From NCBI GenBank assembly GCA_029964075.1, contig CM057141.1, forward strand, positions 2,418,001-2,482,000: a DNA stretch of 64,000 nt, in the 5' to 3' direction. The notes below the pieces were generated by a model, which saw only the letters and a program-made list of their open reading frames with translations, was not told where the DNA came from and made no database searches. Both the position numbers and the translations under genes were made by a program. The stretch comes from Patiria pectinifera. Its lineage: Eukaryota > Echinodermata > Asteroidea > Valvatida > Asterinidae. Below, piece by piece: positions 27,501 to 39,500 of the stretch; position 1 is the stretch's first letter; each line of letters begins with the position of its first letter.

Positions 27501-30500
27501 CCGAAATATCACCTACCTTTATTGTGATCCGTGGACAAAGTTAAAAAAACGGTGTTTGTATTCAAAATTCCATAACTAGAAAAGTACATGAGCGATTTGA
27601 ATGATTATTTACTGAACAAAATCTTCTTAATTGGGCTTTCATATCCTAGATCTGGAAAGCGCTACATGTAGAACTTCTTTAAAAAATAGGGGGGCACCAT
27701 TTGGGTTTTTCCTTTTTTTTTTACTCACCCTGTAAGCACTGTACACTAAAGAGAACCTGTGGCACTCTTAACCAGCTTGTAGCTGTGTCCTTCCTAATTC
27801 AGCTTCTTCTGCGAATAAGGATGATTAGCCTCAAGTTTTTTATAAGACATTTGTACGTTTGATGTTTTGATCCACTAACAGTTCTGGGTCCCAAGCACTA
27901 TCCACTGGCATCGCTATCTACACTCTTGCTGATGAATTGACTTTCCTTATCAGCACCAATGAAACCACATGGGAGACGACATATTCAACCAGTGTAAGTG
28001 TCTGACACTGTGTTTCAGTGTAATAATTTAATAGTCTTTCAAGGCCGAGTGTCGACCACTTCAAGTGACATTCGAACACATTGCCAACGACACCTGATGT
28101 TCTTTGCAAAGACGCTATGGCTTTGTGCACATTCAGAATAAAATAAGTCGTGCGTACTTCGTGCTATACGCGTGCGAACCGGTACGCGCATGTGATGTGT
28201 CCTGTCCAAGGGCTCATGAAGGCGGTAACAAAAGGGCCCTCTCTCGTTTGCGCACGGAGCCCACAGGCCATATTTTTTTAATGTTTGAGGAAAAAAGTGA
28301 ATATCGTTAGGAGAGTTTTATTGAACGTTGCTTGCCTTGGCTTTTTCATCTCACTTTGAAGCAAGCCCTCACTGTTGTTCTCCATTTGAAAGTTCCTTTT
28401 GAATTTTATATTTTTTTGGTGTTATTTCTTTTGATTGATGATATCAGTTTGATTTGGATAACACAAACCAGCACATCAAAATGACCAACTTTCTAGGTTG
28501 TCATCGGAATCACATTTGATGTGTAATTCACAAGTGCAGTCAGTCAGTGAGTCAGAGGACTGTAGGGCGCCCTCTGGGACCAATACAAAATAGACACAAG
28601 TAGAGAAACACACTATGAGAATTTTGTTTCTCATCTAGAATTGAGGTCATAGAGGTGATACCCTTCACCGTGTACCCCACTCCTCCCCACCCCCAGGTCA
28701 TACCCCAGGACACATGGGTCAACATAGCCTTCACCTGGCACCTCTATGAACCCTTCGCTGTTTACATCAGCGGCCGCCCAGTCACCCCTACCTCATCCGT
28801 GATGTCATCGGCTAGTATCAACCAATCCCATCCCTTGCTTGCCTTGGGAAGGAGAAACGACATGGTCGGCGGCTCGGCTGATTACAAGATCCATTCCTTG
28901 GTCATCTGGGACAAGTACATCTACCAGAAGAACGTTCACAAACTCATGGGTGTGTCAGGTGAGTGTGCACATACCATTGCCACTGTCCCTGAATATGTAC
29001 TTTTAACCCCAAAATAGCCAGCACTCAATTTAACAAAATGCTGCAACACGTCGCAACCCAAGCTAGGACGTGTAACACGTCACAACTTGAGATGCGTTGT
29101 ATGATTCATTTCACGAAACTTGCGATGTGTTGAACCCGTCGTGAGTTCCTTGACAATGGCTTAAAACAGCGTTGACCAGCGTTGGAAAAATACAGCTTTT
29201 CTTGAAAATGTCAGCACACCAAGAGCCATGATTTTACAGGGTGCTTTAGACTGTCATTCCCTAACAATCCAGTCGGTTGTTTCATGATTATTTGATCATT
29301 TCATTTTTTTGATGTTTGCAAATGTTGTATCTTCCTTTTAAGGTGATGTAAAATATTAAAGGCACATAGGATCCTTTCGTTTGAAGAAACAAAATTGCAT
29401 AAAATCTTAAGTAGGCATTGCAGGGTGCAAAACAACTAACACGATCATCTCGGTGCCTACCATACATTTTGAGAAAACAGAGAAAACATATGCACATGTT
29501 TTGAGTCTAGTAACTGGACTTTAGCAACGCAACCTAATTCAATGATTGTTTTCTTTTGATTGAGACCATTTCTGGCAGAACAATTTTCACAAAATTTTTT
29601 GGGACAAGCGGTATCCTCACTTTGAGCACAGGTTTATCTCATTGATTCGGCAGGCACATTTCCGAGTAATGACCGGTGTCGCTACGTGCCTTTATTAATT
29701 CACGGCTGTCTCCCATTGCAGACGCTGAGCTGTACTACTTCCACCAGGCAGATTACTACTGGTCTCTGGACCCGCCCCTGTCCCTAGTCGCCACCCTGAC
29801 GGCGATCTCTTCCTCCGGTACCTCCTACGTGGATGACCGTCACCGCTTTGCCCGCAGCTTGTACACAGATGGCAAGGGGGGCTGGGCTAGCCCGGGTACC
29901 CCAGGGAGTAGCTGTCTGGCTGACCCGTCCACCTGCGTCAACGGCTTTGCCCTGGCTATGTGGATCAAGTTCAGCGACATTCCTGCACGGAGGGAACGGT
30001 GTCTGTTCACAAGTGGTGCTGATCTGACAAGTAATTCATTTTACTTATTTAATTCAATTATTTTGTGTGAACCTTTTAGTCAGGAGAGCCCCTTGACAGA
30101 GACTTTGTCTGTTTTGGGCGATCCTTCGGGAGCTGTTGGGTTCTTTTTGTTTTTCTTCTGTTGTCCTTTAATTTGTGTTTCTTGGTTTTTACTGTTTATC
30201 CCGAGAAATAAAGTAAATGTGAAATGTAAAGTAAGAAGTCTGAGGCTTTGAAAATTATTGCTTCTCTTTGGCTTCACCCTCCTATGCAAACATACATTCT
30301 GTGCCAAGTAGTCCTTTCTGTCAAAATCAAATAAGTGACCGTTTTCAACAATCAAGAATTCCCAGCCTACATAAAGCAGGATTGACTGGCTGGGACTGTT
30401 TAAGTAACTTGATACAGCTGTGCTTTGACTCCGGGTGAGTGATAAAACAGCTGTGACCACAACTTGCCTGCTTTGTCTGTTGATCCATTCTGACTAGTCA

Positions 30501-33500
30501 CAGTGCTTGCTTGACATATGATCTGACTGCTGGTGACTAGCCTGTGTTAACAGTATAGCAGGGGAAGTGGTAGTGAATTTAGACTGTCTGTGACTGTTTA
30601 AATAGCAGAAGGGTTAAAGCTTCTAATTGACACTGAAGGAAATTTGTTTAAATTTGCAGAGAGAAAGAGCCTGGTGTCACATGCCTCAGTGTACATTTCT
30701 CTTAAAAATTGAATGTGTTTTTTGTTCTTTTCCTTTTTATTTAGATGATAGGGGCATCGTTTTTCGTCAGACCCCAGATGATCTCCAGTTTCAGGTCAGC
30801 GACGGCAGCGACACGTGGTCCCTGACTTTCTCCGAGGACATGTTCACGTTCAATGAGTGGCAGTATCTAGCCATGGCGTGGTCACCAACCACCGGCCTGG
30901 CCGTCCACGTCAATGGCATGAATATTGCATTGCAGGTATGTTGCTAAATTGTGTTGTCACAGGTATCTATGCCAATCTGCTCATACTTAGGGACTCTCTG
31001 CATTAGTGCAGCAAGTCACTGCTCTGGTTCAGTGCGGGTTAGGTTCAGAAATTTTTATCCGGAAAAAAAATAGAGTTGGTTTGGGTGCAGCAGCAAATTG
31101 GAACATCAAAGCGAGTTGCTGCGGATGTACACCAGTAATTATCGCGTGCAAGCACTTCTTCAGGATCTAATCATAATTTATTGTCATAGATTTGAAAAGC
31201 TGCTGTTCATGTAATGCAATGCACACCAGACTGACGGCATACCTCTACTTTATAAATATGCACGACATGCGCACGAGCGGGTTTCCCCCAGAGTAATGGC
31301 TTCTAATATTGTTCAATTAATTAGTCTATCCGCTCTGTTCACAAGCACCCCCTCACCGGCAAAGGAAGTACAGTTGGGGGTGACCGACCGACGCCATCTT
31401 GCCTGACTGCAATTCATTTGCCGCGAATTGCGGCCACTGCCTGTAAATAGTACAAATCCCCTGGTGTGCGTGCGTCACACACAAGGAACGGTGCGCGTCA
31501 ACCAGCGAAATGTCCCGCCCATGGGACGTCATTGTTAGGTTAAAGGGCGCCCTCTTTGGTAGCGCACGGAGCTCATGGAGTTGAGAAAAATGGTCAACAT
31601 CGAGGTTTGCAATAGCACTTATGTTGCTAGTATTATTATTATTATTAGTATTATGACTTTTGGAATACATTAGCAAGTCAGTGGATTTTTTTGATTTCTA
31701 CAAGTTTGTTATTTTGTTGTTTTTCCGCCCAGGCTGAAGGCGCTAGGGATAGACGCACATCCGCCAGCTACTCCGACTTCACACTCGGCAAATGCGCTGA
31801 CAACACAAACTATGCCCAGGCGTACTACGATGACATCATCCTGATACTGCCCCCTATAGGCGAGTCTCTGCCAACTGCCGCTCAACTGCATGGGGATCCA
31901 AGTAAGTAGTGTCCCCCTCCCCCCCCACGACTTTTATTTATCGCATTCTCTCTCTCTCTCTCAGTTTCTTCGGGCGTCCAATCTACACTGCTTGAGCGCT
32001 TTTTAAGAACTCTTGATTTCATTTTGTACCAGAAGAAATGAAAATGCATGTAGAATAATAAGTAACGTTCACACCCAATATAACATTTGGAGGGCATAGT
32101 AGATTTGGTAAGTTACTTGAGTGTTCCACTTTCATCCAAAAATTCAGAAAAAAATTATACTTAAAAGTCGCGCATTCATCCAAAAATTAAGTTTTAGACT
32201 GCTAACTGACCTTATTTTAGAGGTCTCTGTAACAGGAAATTAAATTATGGACAAAATGTCCAAAAAGCCCTTTAGTTTCCACTTGATGCGGCAGCCGGTT
32301 TTTTTGGGGGCGTTATCTATATTTCAAGCCTCAAATTTTAAGCCAAATTGTCAAACAAAATAACTGGCATTTTATAATGTATGCACCAATTCACTCTGAG
32401 ATATTTGAGTCACGCTAGCCTCAGGATTTTACACATGATGACCCTAGCGCACAGACGAAGACGTTATAGGTTTGTGCAACATTAGTCGTGCGTACTTGTG
32501 CAATATGCTCTCAAAAGTCGTCAAAAAGCACCATCTCTCATTCCTGCATTCAAATCCAATGGGGATTGCTATAGAAACATCATGAAATATTGCTGCTGAT
32601 TTTTTCGATGATTTTTTTCCCATTCTACAGTATGTCATGGATTCATATCATCAGACTTATATTTCAATCTGACGTCGACCTTCAGTGGGGTAGTCTTATC
32701 AAACACTCAGCCCTCAGTCCGGGGGGAGGGGGACGGGAGTACCAGAGCTGTCTCAACGCATCCCGGCAGTGGTTATGTAGACGTCGGTAAGTAATACTGT
32801 CATTATAAGATGGAATTTTGCGTCAGGGTGATATAAATCAAATTAGGTTTTGCCCTTCACCAACGTTTAAACATTGTATACTCAGTGTGTTACCTCCCGA
32901 GTGAAAGTTGGAAAAAAAATCACTCTGACGCAAAATTCCATCTTATAATAGTTTATGCGGTACCTGCTGCTATGTCAATTAGATTCGAACCGGCCAACCG
33001 ATCCCGTTAGCTCGGTGGTCGAGTGGTAAGATATCTGCACTAGAAAGCAGGAGGTCATGGGTTCGAGTCCCAACCGAGTGATTTTTTCCAACTTTCACTC
33101 GGGAAGTAACACACCGAGTATACAGTGTTTAAATGTCGGTGAAGGGCAAAATCTAATTTGATTAATACTGCCATGTTATCCTGAAGTTGAAATATCCGTG
33201 TGTTTGTGTGTAGCACCTCAATAATAAGTTTCAAATTGGCTACATGGCATACAGATTTATGGCTAATAACAAAAACAACAGTGCATCTTTGAGATTTGAT
33301 GTTTGAATTGCAGGTGACTTCAGCGGTCACTGTCTGAGCAGTCCGTCCCTGTGCCCCTCTGGTGTGACGTTGTCTGTCATGGTCAAACTGATTGACATGG
33401 ACAATCTCCTGGACCCTGCTACCAACCCAGAAGGAGTTGGCTACATCCTCAGGTCAGTCACAAAGCTACAACCAAAGAAACTCACAACCAACGTTTGCCC

Positions 33501-36500
33501 AGGCCAGAATATTTTATGAAATTGTGCTGTTTGAAACATGAGTTCGTTTAGAAAGTGGTGAACTGTGCTTTCAAAATAAGGTTGTCGAAATCTTTTTTTG
33601 TTATTTTGTTTTAACGATCATTAAATAGAACAGCAAAGGACCAATCAAATCATATGGTATACTATGCTTCTGGTTTCAATTGATGTTAGGTCTTGGAAAT
33701 GTTGTAAACATCTGGTAGTTTTAAAAAATGTTTTGGGTTTAGTTTTTGGAGACGGCCAGCCTGGGGCTGAATGGCTCAACCAGTAGAATGCATTCAGTTT
33801 CCGTGAAGTTTTAAAGTTGAAATTACAGTTTATTTGTTAACACTTTTGTAAATTGCGCATATCCTCTGCTATCCTTGTTCTATGTAACACTTAAAGTCAA
33901 CTGAAGACATTCTTTACTGTGAAGGTATGAATTGTTCAGGATGTAAAAAATGACATTCTTGGATAAATTTCCTTCAAACTTTAATTAAATAATTGACTCA
34001 AAGTTCAAGTTATTCACACTGAATTGTTCCGGTTTCAGTTCTGGCGCACAAACCAACCTGTCCACTGGTTTCGCCATCTACGCCGATAATACAACCGTCA
34101 CGTTTGAGGCTCACGATGGCCTGCAGCAATGGCTGTCCCAGGTCCAGTACAGTCTCACTGACAACTGGACCAGCATTGCAATGTCTTGGGACCCGGTGTA
34201 CGGCATCACGGCATTCATCGACGGAGAGGTCCAGATGGAAATTGGTTGGTACTCCTTCCTTTTTCTCCTTTTCCATTCCACACTTTGTAATAACTGTAAA
34301 AACATCAACGGCCTGATGTAACGATAAGAGTATTGAAGGTAAAATTATCATTTATCATTTGTGCATTTTTTTTATTTGAAGCAACAAAAGTGCTCAAACT
34401 CTAAAGACGGGTGCTTAACAACTAACCCGATAAAGTTTTAGCTCAGTGAATGCTGTATAATTCCGAGAAAATAATATTCTAGGATTTTGGTTTCAGTTCA
34501 AAAGTTTCCGAGTCATGTTTTGAATTGCACCCGAATTCAGTGTCTGGGACACGTTCTCATTCAGCTGATTGCAGCTACGCGGTGTCATGCACTGAACTGA
34601 CGAATTATAGCAACCGCGTGTGCGTCTTGTCAACACTTGCACGCACTCTTTCACGACTTCGCCAAATTAAAAACGAACTACCAACTACTTTCCCAAAATG
34701 AGTCTTTAGACGCATCTTTGGAAATGATCTTTTATTGTTTTCTTCAAAATGACAGCATGCCAGCAAGAATAATTTCACAGGGAGTTTAGTGTCAATGCTA
34801 TCTTTAAACCAAGTAAGCCTTCAACAATAATTTCGTCAGTTACTTTTTGGATAGCTGCAAATGATATATCTTTAAGATGCCAAAGAAATTATTGTTGACA
34901 GTATGCCGATTAATTGTTGAAATATTTGGATTTGAATTCCCCGTCTGACAGCCGAACCCACCACCACACCAGGCCCCGAAACCACACCTGGAAGTTTCAA
35001 CTCCAGCTCCAACGGCACCGCTAACGCGGCCACCCCTGGCCCTAGCCTGGCCCCGCCCACCCCCAGACCCGATGCCAACACCCACCTCCATCTAGGCAAG
35101 AGGAATGACGGGCCAGCAGGCTACCTGAGAGCAGAGTTTGCTGACTTTGCTGTCTGGTTCTATCGGATGGATGCCGAGGATCCGGATGTGGGCCGTCGAG
35201 CCGGGGGCCAGGAGTGCCCGAAAATAGGTCAGCAACTTTCTTGAACAGGGCCCAATGTCATTGCTTTGCTGAACTCAGTAATCCTTGTACCACCCCAAAA
35301 CTGCCCTACCTATTATTCCCTGTACCGCCCCCAAACAACCCCAGCATTCTATGATTTTAAAGGTAGAGTTATCCAGTGTTTCCCCTGGCGAATGAAATGA
35401 GCGAGGTGGTAAAAATTCAAATTGATGATTGAAACAAAATTGAGGCAGTTTGCAAACTCAAAAGGATGCTGCCCTTACAAAAATGCGCAATGATTCCATC
35501 TACCCATCCAAATTGTGAGTTCTTGATACATAGAGGTCAAGGAAAACGCTAATAAATTACACAAAATGAAAATTTGTCGATTAGTATTTCCTTTATTGCA
35601 AATCTTCACAGCGAGGTGGTGATATTGGCAAAAACTGAGCGAGGTGGTCACTGAAAGTAGCAAGGTGGGCAGGGGAAACACTGGAGTTATCACTTGTGCA
35701 TCTTTTTCGTTTGAAACAACAAAAGTGCTCAAAATCTAAAGAAAGGTGCTTTTGAACTTTTAGCTCAGTGAATGGTGTATATTCTGAGAAACCAATATTT
35801 TAGGATCTCAATTTCAATTCAAAAGTTGCGGAGTAGTGTTTTGAATTGCGCCCGAAATCAGCGTCCGGGACACGTTCTCGTTCAGTTGATTGCAGCTAGC
35901 GATGTCACGCACTGAACTGACGAATGACAGCAACCGGATGTGTGCGTCGTGTTAACGCTTGCGCGCACCCATTCACAACTTTGCAGAATTAAAAACGAAC
36001 TACTGTCGGATATTTCCAAAACTGCGTCTTCAGACGCATCATTGGAAATGGCCTTCTTTTATTGTTTCCTTCAAAATGACAGCATTCAAGAAAGAATCAT
36101 TTCACAGGGAGTTTAGTACCGTTACCATCTTTAAACCCAGTAAGCTTTTCAACAATAATTTCATCATTACTTTTTGGATTGCTGCAAATTATTCTCCATC
36201 TTTAATGGACACTCTTAGAGTATACGTACAGTGTAATACAGTACATGCATACGGAATAGGTATAATCATAGCAAATAAAGTAGCAAACTTATTACAGCCT
36301 GTCTCAAAAAAATGTTTTCAATATTAAATCTCAACATAAGTAAGTCGTTTTGAGCATCACATTAAAGAAAAAAGACCAGGCTTTCCAATACTTTTTGTTT
36401 CATCTCATTTGCTTTTGTCAATCCAGAGATAACTCCAGTTTACTGCAGGACACAAAAATCGAGTTTGATTCTTTTGCCAAGTTGCAATCTTTTGTGAGCT

Positions 36501-39500
36501 TCAAGACAACATGGCACAGTACTCGAAACAACTCTGCCCATGCATAAAAGTGGCACAAAATGGATTTTGGTGTATCGCACTAAATTGATTATATCTCTGA
36601 ATTGACAAAAGCAAATAAGATCAAACAAACACTATTGGAAAGCCCAGTCTTTGTTCTTTAATACTATGCCAAGTAAGAATGCCTTTTTTTGAAATTTCAT
36701 ATTTAACCAATTTTTTTTCTGATTGTAACATTTTTTTTAGACAGGCTGTAGATAACCTTGATGTCAGAAATGTCAAAATGAGTTTGATATATTGTGGGTT
36801 TTTATACAATAAAATGCGCATGAATATTGAGAGAAAAAAAAATCTGGGAAATGCAAGATCCACTTGTGTACATTTTGTAATAAGTGGGTTTTTTTTCAAC
36901 AGTAAGACATTTCAAACTTTTAAATATTATTTACAAACCATTGTGCTGCAATTGCTTAATCCAGTTCATAATATTTTTTTCTTTGATCTTGGGCAGTTGT
37001 GACAACCAATCATGCGGAGCTGGACAAGTACTCCGTCTGGACAGGAACCATTGAATGTGATGCTACCCATGAAGTTGACTGCACTAACGACTTAGATGAG
37101 CTGTTTGAAGTGGTAGGACATTATCATCCAGCTCACCCATAATCCACACTCGGCCTCTACGCAACTCACCAAAGTCATAATTATCAAAAACCCAGCCAAA
37201 GGCTTCCAAAACTCCAAGCCAAATTGACCATTGTCCACTCTCAAATCGGCCCAAAGTCTGGTCCCCAACCCCGTCCCCAGGTCACTCAATGCATAGAGCA
37301 AAGACCTGCAAATCGACTCCCATAGACCTGAATGATAATTACGCGTACTTCCAAAAATTACTAAAAATACTCACAACTCTCCAAGGTGTTTGAGAACCAA
37401 CCCACACATCAAGAAACAAGTATTCCACGGATGTTCAAAACATACATTTAAGCCCGGTTCATACTTCATGCGAATGCAAAGCGAATTTGACGTCATGAAA
37501 CATTCGCTGCGAAATTCGCCCGAGATGAAATGTGTTCAACTTTTGCAAATTCGCAGCGCGAATACTTGCCATGACGTCACAGATTCGCGTTCGCTTTCGC
37601 TTTCGCATGAAGTATGAACCGGGCTTAATTAGGTAGTTTACTTTTAGATCTTTAACACAAAAAGTCAAGCTTCATAATTGTATTGTTTTTGTGGTTCTAA
37701 AATTTAAACTTCTGCAGGTATATTCTGAGAATGGCGTCAATAGCTACCTGTACAACACTGTCATCCAGCGGCTGAAGAACTACACGGCCACAGAGAAGTA
37801 CTTGACCAAGGATGAGATAGAGATGATGGCAATTATGGTAGACAAGGTGGTCCACAGAGAACTCCCTGTAGCTATGAACGTCAGCGATGCACAGGTGGAT
37901 TTAGAGGTGGGTTGAAACGACTATAAGGCCACACAAAAAAAGTCTCCGGTTTCTGGTATGGATCTTGCCCAAAAAGTGGTGCGGCGATGCGGCTTTTTTT
38001 TTTTTACCTGATTTTGTTTGCCTCAAATGTCGGCTGATGACTGCAAATGGTGCCCGACTAAACTTGCAAATATATGAGAGTCCAGAGAGGCCACATAAAG
38101 CTTATTCTCAATCATAACCCCATCCAAAAACACGTCAAAAATTGTGCAGCAGCAGGATTCCAGTCAAACTAGTGAGTTTGGCGGTTTTAAGACATCATCT
38201 TTCATTGAAAAAAAAACTTTTTCAGTTTGCCGACGCGCATGGCGACGCGCGCGCATACCAGAAACTGGAGACTTTTTTCTTTTGGCCTAATGGAATTCCC
38301 TAACTAGAGGCAGTTAACACTGGGATTTCCATGGATTTGTTCAAGTAAGCCTTAGGCAACCCTCTGCCCAATTTTGTTTCCAATTTCAGGACACCAATTC
38401 TTTGACTTTCCGACTGAATTTCATGATACCAAAATTGTGCACATGATTACTTTCTGGGCATATTCAAAAAGGGTTTGCTTCACAATTCTGAAAAAAAAAA
38501 TCAGAAAGTCGTTTTGAAGTTACTTTTGGCTGTAGCTTTTATAAACAGTGATGAAACTCGAGATTTGTGATCAGGGATGTTTAAAATTTGCCTGAAATTA
38601 CCGAAATTTAGCTGACTGCACTGAAGTTTTCTTTCTGTTTTTTTTTCCAGAACATCTTGGAGTTGACGAGTAATCTTCTCAATGCAGACAGAAAGAGACG
38701 CTGGGTCAGCATACAACAGGTAAGATCTTATCAAGTACATGTCATCATAGGGAACAAGTAGTTACTGCTTTCCTTGATTTGAAAGTTTTAGTCTTTGTGA
38801 CTCTACGGGGCAAGTAAACAAAAAGGAAACCCAAATGGCGCCCCCTATTTTGTAAAGAAATTCTGCAGGTAGCGCTTTCTAGATCTAAGATGTGAAAGCC
38901 CGATTAATAAGCTTTCTTTTAGTACAAGAATCATTCAAATTACTCATGTACTGAGTTATGGTATTTTTAACACAAACACCGTTGTAAAATGTTGTCCACG
39001 GATCACATTTAAGGTTCGTGATATTTCAGTAGAGTGAAGCCACTTCGTATCCTGAAAATCAGAATAATCCCATAAGCGTCCGGGGCAGCCGAATAGAAGG
39101 TTAGGCAGGATTATAAACTCCTGGCATTTTAAAGAATGTTGTTTTTACATTGGAAGCAGAAGGTGTTTAAATAAATGTTATGACAAGTGCCAGTTATCGT
39201 GGTTATGAGAGTGTTCTGATATGTTTTTTTGATACATGGTTTGTTTTCGCTGTAAATATCACTAACCTTCATTGTGATCCGTGGAATTTTAGAATTTTAA
39301 AACTGTGTTCGTGTTTAAAAGTCCATAACTTGAAAAATATATTAATGATATGAACGCTTCATTTACTAAAATATAGCTTATTAATTGGGCTTTTATATCC
39401 TAGATCTTGAAAGCGCTTCATGTAGAACTATTTTTTAAAAACAGGGGACTATTTGGGTTTTCTTTTGTTTTACTCACCCTGTATTTCCCCAATATTTTCA

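Noticed and set aside
32929..33075. A functional tRNA gene
   Set aside because: A and B boxes are present, but the stem pairing is incomplete, the same unit recurs with a fixed tail, and it is best read as a SINE head.
34338..34880. A coding exon inside repeat D
   Set aside because: The three copies share no open frame and have no phase-compatible splice sites.
36997..37112. A hormone-receptor (HormR) domain before GAIN
   Set aside because: Only two cysteines and one tryptophan are visible and the four-cysteine HormR pattern is missing.
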